64,000 nucleotides of DNA, taken from contig NC_013222.1 in NCBI RefSeq assembly GCF_000024125.1, forward strand, positions 1,652,501 to 1,716,500. Direction: 5' to 3'. The notes below the pieces were generated by a model that was given only the letters and a program-made list of their open reading frames with translations, was not told the origin of the DNA and did not search any database. Below, one piece after another: positions 34,503 through 41,020 of the stretch. Positions within the stretch are counted from its first letter, which is position 1. Each line of letters opens with the position of its first letter. The stretch is from Robiginitalea biformata HTCC2501 (lineage in GTDB: Bacteria > Bacteroidota > Bacteroidia > Flavobacteriales > Flavobacteriaceae). Both the position numbers and the translations under genes were made by a program.

Positions 34503-35492
34503 TTGAAATATATCTCGATCAACCTGTACCGGAAAATGGTAGACTGTGCGCTTGCCGAGGGCGTGAGCGAAGGCGCGTTGAAACAGCTGCCGACGCCCCA
34601 CGATGCCCTGGAGGGGATCCAGGCCGTGCCCGCCGACCATTTTTTTGAGTTACATGAAATCCTGGACCGGGAGTTGGGGCCCGGGTTCGCCATCCGGGTT
34701 GGCCAGCAAATGAAAATAGCAGATTACGGGGTTCTGGGCCTCTCCTGGCGTACCTGTTCCTGGGCCGGGGAGATCTTTGAGCGCAGCGAACGCTATTTTA
34801 AATTGCTTTCGGATACCTATGTTTTTAAGGTGGAAAAAAAAGGAGTCACTTCCGTGATCCATTTGCTCCGGGAGCCCCACCGGAGGGGACTGGAGCTTTC
34901 CAACGAGGCGACCCTTTCGGCAACCGTAGTAGTTTTGAGGGCCATGACCGAAACGGATATTTCGCCCATACAGGTAGCTTTCAAACACAGCCCGCCCGCC
35001 GACATCAGTAGCTATACCGCGGCATTCAGTTGTTCGGTACGCTTCAACCAGGCGGGTTACTCCATAACGTACCACACATCTGATCTGGAGACCCGGACTG
35101 CCAAAGCGGACGCGAGCATCAACAGGTTTCTGGTGGAACGGGTGGAGGAGGAAACCCACGGCCTGGTGGTTTCGGCCAATAAGGTTGCGATGGATGTGGA
35201 GAACCTTATTCAGGATGCTTTGCCCAGCGGAATTCCCAGCATCCATGATGTGGGGGTCCATATGGGAATGAGCAACCGGACCCTGACGCGAAGACTCCGC
35301 GAGAACGGGATCTCCTTCCGGGATCTTATCCAACGAACCCAGGAGCGCGTGGCCCGGGAATTATTGCTGGATCCCCGGCGCAGCATTTCGGAAATCGCCT
35401 TCGAAACCGGTTTCTCTGAACAGAGTACCTTTAGCCGCGCCTTTAAGCGCTGGACCGGCCAGTCACCCCTCGAATTCCGAAACAGGAAATAG
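34503..35492 (+). CDS. AraC family regulator, OruR/ArgR-like (second paralog)
   Basis: The 329-residue protein has the same two-part layout as the regulator at 29545-30522: ligand domain with GFAIRVGQQMKIADYGVLGLSWRTC and HTH domain with GMSNRTLTRRLRENGISF and ISEIAFETGFSEQSTFSRAFKRWTG. No ATG precedes the conserved N-terminus in frame, so a TTG at 34503 is the likely start; an ATG at 34536 would remove the first eleven residues. It is followed by two tandem operator-like palindromes and by a DUF1772-NmrA-DUF5367 gene group on the same strand, the probable target. Confidence 0.92.
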   Translation: MKYISINLYRKMVDCALAEGVSEGALKQLPTPHDALEGIQAVPADHFFELHEILDRELGPGFAIRVGQQMKIADYGVLGLSWRTCSWAGEIFERSERYFKLLSDTYVFKVEKKGVTSVIHLLREPHRRGLELSNEATLSATVVVLRAMTETDISPIQVAFKHSPPADISSYTAAFSCSVRFNQAGYSITYHTSDLETRTAKADASINRFLVERVEEETHGLVVSANKVAMDVENLIQDALPSGIPSIHDVGVHMGMSNRTLTRRLRENGISFRDLIQRTQERVARELLLDPRRSISEIAFETGFSEQSTFSRAFKRWTGQSPLEFRNRK

Positions 35493-35503
35493 TTTTTCTT
35501 CTT

Positions 35504-35541
35504 TTGGCGGAATCTGCCAAAACATTGGCGTAAAGTGCCAA
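35504..35541. promoter_or_regulatory. Two tandem AraC-type operators
   Basis: Two copies of TTGGC-N7-GCCAA start at 35504 and 35525, exactly 21 bp apart (two helical turns). They lie just after the AraC gene and before a -7-like TAGTTTTA at 35563-35570 in front of the DUF1772 gene. The spacing fits a dimer-pair site of an AraC activator. A single related copy is at 29499-29515. Confidence 0.65.
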
Positions 35542-35592
35542 GCATGCCTGTTGGGTTGCCCGTAGTTTTACATCGTTAAAATTCAGGCAACC

Positions 35593-36084
35593 ATGGACAT
35601 CACACTCAAAACCATCCTACTCTTCGGTTCGGTCATCCTGACCGGCCTCTCCGCAGGCTTTTTCTATGCCTGGTCGGTATCGGTAATACCCGGGACCGGG
35701 AAGGTCCCGGACCTGACCTACCTGGAAACCATGCAATCCATCAACCGGGCTATTCTGAACCCGGCCTTTTTCCTCGTTTTCTTCGGAAGCCTGGTTCTGC
35801 TGAGCCTGGCGAGCATCTATGAGTTCCATACCAGCCGCCTGGTTTTCGGGTTGGTGCTGGGGGCTCCAATTACGTACCTCCTCGGAACATTCGGGGTGAC
35901 GGCAATGGGGAATGTCCCCCTGAACAACCAGTTGGACGTTTTGGATCTCGCCCAAATGAATGCGGAGCAAATCGGGGAATTCCGGGAGTACTACGAAACC
36001 CGCTGGAACCGCCTGCACGGGATACGGACCGTATTTGCGGTAGTCGCATTCCTGGGGGTTTCCCTGGCACTTTTTTTCAAATGA
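35593..36084 (+). CDS. DUF1772 family membrane protein
   Basis: The 163-residue protein has four membrane helices and the DUF1772 (anthrone oxygenase-like) pattern: LLFGSVILTGLSAGFFYAWS at the start, MQSINRAILNPAFFLVFFGS, GNVPLNNQLD and W-N-x-L-H as RWNRLHGIRT. It may be a membrane oxygenase-like protein; function in bacteria is not established. It is the first gene behind the double operator. Confidence 0.88.
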   Translation: MDITLKTILLFGSVILTGLSAGFFYAWSVSVIPGTGKVPDLTYLETMQSINRAILNPAFFLVFFGSLVLLSLASIYEFHTSRLVFGLVLGAPITYLLGTFGVTAMGNVPLNNQLDVLDLAQMNAEQIGEFREYYETRWNRLHGIRTVFAVVAFLGVSLALFFK

Positions 36085-36146
36085 ACTACTTGGCCGGGAA
36101 TCGATTGGCAATCACAAAGAAATAGTAACCAGAAATATTTATAAAG

Positions 36147-36989
36147 ATGAAACACAATGTATTAGTTATCGGAGGCACCGGTAAAACCGGGAGCCGGGTA
36201 GCCCAACGGCTTGAGGAAGCGGACCATCAGGTGCGAATCGGATCAAGAAACAGTCATCCCGCATTTGACTGGGACGACCCGGCCACCTTTGCCCCTGCAT
36301 TAAAGGGTATGGATCGGGCGTATATCGTTTATTATCCCGACCTGGCCGTGCCCGGGGCCAGGGAGGCTATTTCCGCCCTGACGGAGGCAGCCCTGAAAGA
36401 AGGCCTGGAAAAGGTGGTTTTGCTCTCGGGCAAAGGAGAAAAAGAAGCCGAGGCCTGCGAAGAGATCGTCGCTAATTCCGGTCTGAATTATACCCTGGTC
36501 CGCGCTTCCTGGTTCAACCAGAATTTCAGTGAAGGGGCGTTCCTTGAACCGGTACTGGCTGGACAGGTTGCCCTGCCCATGCCGGATGCCGAGATCCCTT
36601 TTGTGGATGCGGATGACATTGCCGATGTAGTTGCCAGGGTGCTCGTGGATGATACCTATAATGGGCAGACCATCACGGTTACCGGCCCCCGGAAAATGAC
36701 CTGGAGTGAAGTTGTTGCAGCCATGGCAAACGGAATTGGAAAGGAGATCCGGTACCAACCCATTTCCATTGAAGAGTTCAAAACCGGCATGAAAGCTGCC
36801 GGATTGCCGGATTCCTATGTGTGGTTGTTTGGCTACCTCTTTGAAGAAGTGTTGGGAAATCCTGATAACCAGGAAGTGTCCGACGATGTGGAAAGGGTCC
36901 TGGGGCGGAAGGCCACTGATTTTAAGGACTACGTGGAAAAAACGAAGGCGACAGGCGTTTGGGATCAACCGATACCCCAGGCCTTATAA
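36147..36989 (+). CDS. NmrA-like NAD(P)-binding protein (atypical SDR)
   Basis: The 280-residue protein begins with a Rossmann loop NVLVIGGTGKTGSRVAQRL and continues with atypical SDR segments (VVLLSGKGEKEAE, YTLVRASWFNQNFSEG, PFVDADDIADVVARVL). These proteins bind NAD(P)H and act as quinone reductases or redox sensors in the cytoplasm. It lies 62 bases after the DUF1772 gene and 10 before the next. Confidence 0.9.
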   Translation: MKHNVLVIGGTGKTGSRVAQRLEEADHQVRIGSRNSHPAFDWDDPATFAPALKGMDRAYIVYYPDLAVPGAREAISALTEAALKEGLEKVVLLSGKGEKEAEACEEIVANSGLNYTLVRASWFNQNFSEGAFLEPVLAGQVALPMPDAEIPFVDADDIADVVARVLVDDTYNGQTITVTGPRKMTWSEVVAAMANGIGKEIRYQPISIEEFKTGMKAAGLPDSYVWLFGYLFEEVLGNPDNQEVSDDVERVLGRKATDFKDYVEKTKATGVWDQPIPQAL

Positions 36990-36999
36990 AACAAACGGA

Positions 37000-37413
37000 A
37001 TGAAAAAAATGAAATTTCTCAGAGCGACGATCTCAGCCCTGATCGTCTGGGCGATAGGCGTTACGGCTTACGTCTGTTCGTATATGATCCCCTTGATGGA
37101 GAACCCCGATACACAGGCCAATTGGGTGCTGACCCTCGCACTGATCCCAGCCACCGCCCTTGGGGCCTCTTACTTTTATATGGGAGGTTTTCGTATAAAT
37201 GGCCTGATACTGGGTGCGTTTATGTTCGGGGTAACCATCCTGCTCGACGCCTGTATCACCGTCCCGGTATTGATCGTCCCGGCAGGCGGGGATCACCTTT
37301 CCTTTTTCTCGGATCCGGTATTCTGGCTGATTGGGTTGGAGTATGTCGGGTTGATTGTACTGTATGCGCAAACAATTGTGAAAATGAAGCATGCCCCAGG
37401 TACAGGCAGATGA
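37000..37413 (+). CDS. DUF5367 family membrane protein
   Basis: The 137-residue protein has four membrane helices (LRATISALIVWAIGVTAYV, WVLTLALIPATALGASYFY, LILGAFMFGVTILLDAC, FWLIGLEYVGLIVLYAQ), fitting the DUF5367 family. ATG 37000 is chosen because upstream residues of the longer frame are the NmrA gene read in another frame. It ends the operon behind the double AraC operator. No gene is seen in the 257 bases that follow. Confidence 0.82.
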   Translation: MKKMKFLRATISALIVWAIGVTAYVCSYMIPLMENPDTQANWVLTLALIPATALGASYFYMGGFRINGLILGAFMFGVTILLDACITVPVLIVPAGGDHLSFFSDPVFWLIGLEYVGLIVLYAQTIVKMKHAPGTGR

Positions 37414-37670
37414 TCTTCCAGCTGCTGCTTGGTGAGACCACGTTTCCTTCGATGCGCTCCGTTTTCCTTTGTGCTCCCGCCTGAAAATGCAAACCCTGGT
37501 TTGCGATTTGTGAACCTGCTAGAATTGATTTTTTAGAGATAGATATTGTGATTTTTATCAAAGACCGCATCCAATTTCCAATTTACACTGGCACTTTTTT
37601 TTGTGGTACCAGGCTGTTCACAGTAACATTTAGTAGTCTTCTTTATCTTTAATCTTGAAGCAATCAAAAA

Positions 37671-39134
37671 ATGAAAAGGACATTACTGATTTTACTGTTA
37701 CTCCTTGCAGCCTGCGGGGAAAAGGATCGCCCTAAAGCCACTTCGCAAGATTCACTAAATAATCAAATCGCTCAAATTGATCTTATCGAAAAAAACCTCG
37801 TCCCGGTGCACTACCTCAGGGACAGCGATCCCTACAAGTCCATACTGCAGCACATGCAGGAAGATGTTATTCCAGGGGTCAGCATGGCTTTTATAGACCA
37901 TGGTGCAGTTTCCTGGCAACGCACCTACGGGTATGCCAATCTGGAAGACTCCGTACGGGTAAACTCATCTACGGTGTTCAATGGGGCATCCCTGAGCAAA
38001 CCCGTAACCGCCATGGCAGCCCTAGACCTAGTAGAGGAGCGAGTATTGTCCGTGGATGAGGATGTCAATACTTATCTCCGGGGATGGCAGGTACCGGACA
38101 ACCCATTCACCAAAGAAGAAAAAGTAACCCTCAAGCGACTCATGGGGCATACGGCAGGTTTTGACCGGTATGTACAGTCTTCATTCTTTCCGCACGAAAC
38201 GTTGCCGACGATCACCCAGATGCTTGCGGGGGAAGCACCTTCGGTAGACCCACCGGTTTCGCTGGTATATGTCCCCGGACAGAAACAAATCTATTCGAAC
38301 CCCGGGTATTCCGTAATGGAAAAGCTCATCGAGGATGTGACCGGCAAGGATTTTAATGCGGTCCTCACCGAACGGATATTCGAACCCAGCGGCATGATCT
38401 ACAGTTCCTTTGAGCAGCCAGTTCCGGACCGCCTGTCCCAGCAGATGGCAACAGGATATTCCAACGACCTGGAGCCTTATCCTTATAAACTCTTCCCCTA
38501 TAAAGCGGCCGGCGGCATCTGGACGACCCCTACGGATTTGGCTAAGTTTTTAGGAACTCTATTGGAAGACCACCAAACCGGCAGGGATGCCATCCTGTCT
38601 CAGACAATGGCAGATAGTGTTTTTTCCAAATCGTCCACCAGATGGGGCTTTGCAAAGATATATAATGATGAAAGCCCGGATGTGCTGATCGAGCATTGGG
38701 GGAGCAATTCAGGGTTTACCTGCTATATGGTCGCATCCCCCGTACATCGTCAGGGACTGGTCATCATGACCAATAGCGACAACGGCATGTCGCTGATGAG
38801 TTATATCACCCGGGCGGTTGCCGCGGCATACGGCTGGGACTTTTTCCAGCCAAAGGTATTGGATCCCATGGTCATGGATAGCTCGCTAATTAAGGCGTTT
38901 GTTGGGAAATATAAAGGTGGGGATGAACTATTGGAGTTTGATTTGGTTGCGGGTTCCCTGAGTTTTTCGCGTCCGTCCGGTCTTCCTAAAAGGCTGGTTA
39001 CCGTGGCAGAAAACCAATTTGTTTCGCCGGATAATAACACGCTTTTCGAATTCCTGGAGAACCAAGCGGGTGAGGTGAAGTATGTGCGAATGACCTGGGC
39101 TGACGGGTATAACAGTGATTACATCAGGCAATAG
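37671..39134 (+). CDS. Serine hydrolase lipoprotein (class C beta-lactamase family)
   Basis: The 487-residue protein has a lipoprotein signal (LILLLLLAACGEKD). Its catalytic motifs are ASLSKPVTAMAAL (S-x-x-K), YSNPGYSVMEKL (Y-x-N) and EHWGSNSGF in the third-motif position. An extra C-terminal domain of about 85 residues follows. It is anchored in the outer or inner membrane and hydrolyses an ester, amide or peptide substrate not defined here. It stands alone on the plus strand. Confidence 0.88.
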   Translation: MKRTLLILLLLLAACGEKDRPKATSQDSLNNQIAQIDLIEKNLVPVHYLRDSDPYKSILQHMQEDVIPGVSMAFIDHGAVSWQRTYGYANLEDSVRVNSSTVFNGASLSKPVTAMAALDLVEERVLSVDEDVNTYLRGWQVPDNPFTKEEKVTLKRLMGHTAGFDRYVQSSFFPHETLPTITQMLAGEAPSVDPPVSLVYVPGQKQIYSNPGYSVMEKLIEDVTGKDFNAVLTERIFEPSGMIYSSFEQPVPDRLSQQMATGYSNDLEPYPYKLFPYKAAGGIWTTPTDLAKFLGTLLEDHQTGRDAILSQTMADSVFSKSSTRWGFAKIYNDESPDVLIEHWGSNSGFTCYMVASPVHRQGLVIMTNSDNGMSLMSYITRAVAAAYGWDFFQPKVLDPMVMDSSLIKAFVGKYKGGDELLEFDLVAGSLSFSRPSGLPKRLVTVAENQFVSPDNNTLFEFLENQAGEVKYVRMTWADGYNSDYIRQ

Positions 39135-39202
39135 GCGCTTATTGTCTGAGGGAACCGAACTGGTTTGATACCTCTTTCTTAGATTCGGCTTAACTTGACT
39201 GC

Positions 39203-39403
39203 CTAGCTCATCCCCGCCACAAAAAATAATACAAACCCGACCGTCATTACAATCAAAATCAGGACGATGATGGTGGTCCAAGGGAACCTGTTTTCCCTGG
39301 ATAATGTGGTCTGGTTCCTGAAATCAGCGTCTTTTCGGCCTTTGGTACCCATGGGGGCGCTATCCTTAGCTCTCCATTTTGACTTTTTTCCTTTCTTCTT
39401 CAT
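39203..39403 (-). CDS. Small single-pass membrane protein, hypothetical
   Basis: The 66-residue frame encodes a very basic N-terminus (KKKGKKSKWRAKD...KGRK) and one membrane helix near the end (TTIIVLILIVMTVGFVLFFV). Positively charged residues inside and a hydrophobic C-terminus make a sensible tail-anchored topology. I recognise no family. The gene stands alone between the serine hydrolase and the tRNA. Confidence 0.55.
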   Translation of the reverse strand: MKKKGKKSKWRAKDSAPMGTKGRKDADFRNQTTLSRENRFPWTTIIVLILIVMTVGFVLFFVAGMS

Positions 39404-39550
39404 GGTTCGTACGTTTGTCTTTCCTATAAGTTCTCAATTCTTTTCAGTATATCCGGACGCTAAACTCACAACTTTTAGGACATTTGCTGAAACGGCCGTG
39501 CGCTTTTGTTTCCCATGACCGCTTAATAACGCGAGCATCTGACGCGTACC

Positions 39551-39588
39551 TGAAAAACAAAACCCCGCAACATGTGTTGCGGGGTTTG
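39551..39588 (-). terminator. Rho-independent terminator of the tRNA-Arg gene
   Basis: A perfect stem of at least 10 bp (AACCCCGCAA / TTGCGGGGTT) is followed on the minus strand by TTTTGTTTTT, directly after the 3-prime end of the tRNA. This is a strong intrinsic terminator. Confidence 0.85.
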
Positions 39589-39597
39589 CGCTTTAAG

Positions 39598-39671
39598 TGA
39601 CCACGCCAGGATTCAAACCTGGAACCTTCTGAGCCGTAATCAGATGCGCTATTCAGTTGCGCCACGTGGCC
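39598..39671 (-). tRNA. tRNA-Arg (anticodon ACG)
   Basis: On the minus strand the sequence folds as a 74-nt tRNA. The acceptor stem is GGCCACG with CGTGGTC, the anticodon stem TCTGA/TCAGA surrounds the loop TTACGGC, and the T-arm includes GGTTTGAATCC. The anticodon ACG reads CGU/CGC/CGA arginine codons after deamination to inosine. The discriminator base is A and CCA is not encoded. Confidence 0.95.
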
Positions 39672-39747
39672 TTGGGATTTCCCTCAAAAAGGGATGCAAA
39701 TATATTTCTTTTTACATTTAGCGCAAAATAACCCAGCGGCTAAATAC

Positions 39748-40260
39748 ATGAATTTTAAGGACTACATCCGGGACATTCCCGATTTTCCCAAAAAGGGGGT
39801 GGTTTTCAAGGATATAACACCCTTGCTGGAAGACCCGAAGGCATTTCGGGAAACTGCGGCCGCCCTGTTGGCGTTTACCGATGGGCTCAAGGTGGATAAG
39901 GTGGTGGGTATCGAAAGCCGGGGGTTCTTCTTTGCGCCCCTGTTGGCCGATAGACTCGGGGCCGGGTTTATTCCCGCGCGCAAGCCGGGGAAGCTGCCGC
40001 ATCGCATCCACAGGAAGGAATACGACCTGGAATACGGCACGGATGCCCTTGAGTTGCACGCCGAGAGCATTTCGCCGGGCGATCGCATCCTGGTGCACGA
40101 CGACGTGCTGGCTACCGGGGGCACGGCCCGGGCCATCTGCGACCTGGTCACGGAGCTCGGGGGGGAGGTGGTGCAGTGCAACTTCCTCATTGAACTTTCT
40201 TTCCTGAAGGGCCGCACGCGTCTGGACGGCTTCCCGTTGAAAAGTCTGATAACCTATTGA
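39748..40260 (+). CDS. apt: Adenine phosphoribosyltransferase
   Basis: The enzyme salvages adenine to AMP using PRPP in the cytoplasm. The 170-residue protein begins MNFKDYIRDIPDFPKKGVVF, typical of Apt. It has the substrate segment GIESRGFFFAPLLA and the PRPP-binding motif ILVHDDVLATGGTA. ATG 39748 was chosen because the 18 codons before it in the longer frame lie over the tRNA promoter and are not Apt-like. It is a single gene. Confidence 0.97.
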   Translation: MNFKDYIRDIPDFPKKGVVFKDITPLLEDPKAFRETAAALLAFTDGLKVDKVVGIESRGFFFAPLLADRLGAGFIPARKPGKLPHRIHRKEYDLEYGTDALELHAESISPGDRILVHDDVLATGGTARAICDLVTELGGEVVQCNFLIELSFLKGRTRLDGFPLKSLITY

Positions 40261-40333
40261 ACGTGGCCGTGGCCATTGTGTAATCTCAAAAATTGAAGGA
40301 AGGTTTGCAACGGGGATCGCCCTGCTGAACCGG

Positions 40334-40486
40334 TTAATCCAGGGCGCGGGTGGTGACGTAGTACCGCCACCCGATGAGGGCCAGTTGCCATTTGGAGGCG
40401 TTGGCCAGGTCCAGTTGCCGCTTGCTGAAGGAGGGTAGCAACCACTTGTTTAGTTTGGCCAGGAACCGGAAAAAAGATTTGCGCAT
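40334..40486 (-). CDS. Small basic conserved protein, 50 aa
   Basis: This frame, too short for usual ORF cut-offs, encodes 50 residues beginning MRKSFFRFLAKLNKWLLPSF and ending WRYYVTTRALD. The pattern of Lys/Arg, Trp and Tyr residues and the phrase LDLANASKWQLALIGWRYYV look like a short protein that I recall as widespread but uncharacterised in Flavobacteriia. It may be membrane- or nucleic-acid-associated; function unknown. Confidence 0.7.
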   Translation of the reverse strand: MRKSFFRFLAKLNKWLLPSFSKRQLDLANASKWQLALIGWRYYVTTRALD

Positions 40487-40510
40487 ACTCCTAATATAGG
40501 AATCTTACAG

Positions 40511-40551
40511 AATAAAAAGACCGCTCCCCTCAGAGCGGCCCGGCTTTTTTT
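40511..40551. terminator. Bidirectional terminator
   Basis: An 8-bp stem (GACCGCTC / GAGCGGCC, with one G-T pair on the minus RNA) and a 6-base loop have T-runs on both sides: TTTTTATT on the minus strand and CTTTTTTT on the plus strand. It ends the tiny gene at 40569-40631 and separates it from the 50-residue gene. Confidence 0.75.
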
Positions 40552-40568
40552 GCCTCAGATGCAGCCAA

Positions 40569-40631
40569 TCAGAACAGGATCGAGATTAGCGCGATCATTA
40601 GGAATACGAGATACTTGACAAGTGCAATCAT
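40569..40631 (-). CDS. Tiny hydrophobic peptide (20 aa)
   Basis: An ATG at 40631 opens a 20-codon frame (MIALVKYLVF... ending SILF), which would form one membrane helix. It is preceded by an A-rich leader free of structure, common before well-expressed Bacteroidota genes, and is followed after about 30 bases by a strong terminator. This gives a compact transcription unit of about 150 bases. It could be a membrane peptide, or an sRNA in which the frame is accidental. Confidence 0.4.
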   Translation of the reverse strand: MIALVKYLVFLMIALISILF

Positions 40632-40936
40632 GGTCCTGTTTTTGGTTTTAAGAAGTTTTTTGTTTGAATGTGGCGTGAAAATAGCGGAAAGGTGACCGTC
40701 CCGCCAAGGGATTCTTCAAAAATTAATGAAATTAAATACGATATTGTAAGTAAAATGATGTTTTATGTTTACATATGAAACTACAATATCTTGGATAAAG
40801 TTATAATAAGTAATATATAAAGTGTCTAAAACGTAATTACTGTAAGATTTGTAGGCGCTTTTTTTCGATTTTTTCAGTTTCCTAGGGAAAAACAGGCCCA
40901 TTTTGGCCAATTTTTCGTCAAACCGTCTTTTTGGGG
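40632..40936. other. AT-rich intergenic stretch with palindrome
   Basis: No convincing gene is seen here. From 40740 to 40790 an imperfect long palindrome has outer arms GATATTGTA and TACAATATC and inner arms near GTAAGTAAAA and TTTTATGTTTAC. A 64-codon minus-strand frame (40716-40910) is low in complexity and looks accidental. The stretch contrasts with the G+C-rich neighbours. Confidence 0.45.
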
Positions 40937-40967
40937 CAAAAAAAGCCGGCCCGAATCCCGGGCCGGC
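40937..40967 (-). terminator. Rho-independent terminator of the hydrolase-BlaI-M56 operon
   Basis: GCCGGCCCG / CGGGCCGGC form a 9-bp G+C-only stem with a 5-base loop, followed on the minus strand by TTTTTTT. It lies 54 bases after the M56 gene stop. Confidence 0.9.
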
Positions 40968-41020
40968 AAGTTATTGAAATAGTGGTTTGGCCGGCGGATG
41001 TGCCGGGCCGGTTAAGCCTG

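Noticed and set aside
40716..40910. 64-codon minus-strand frame in the AT-rich gap
   Set aside because: Low complexity (Tyr, Asn, Ile, Phe), crosses the palindrome and has no sensible start signal.
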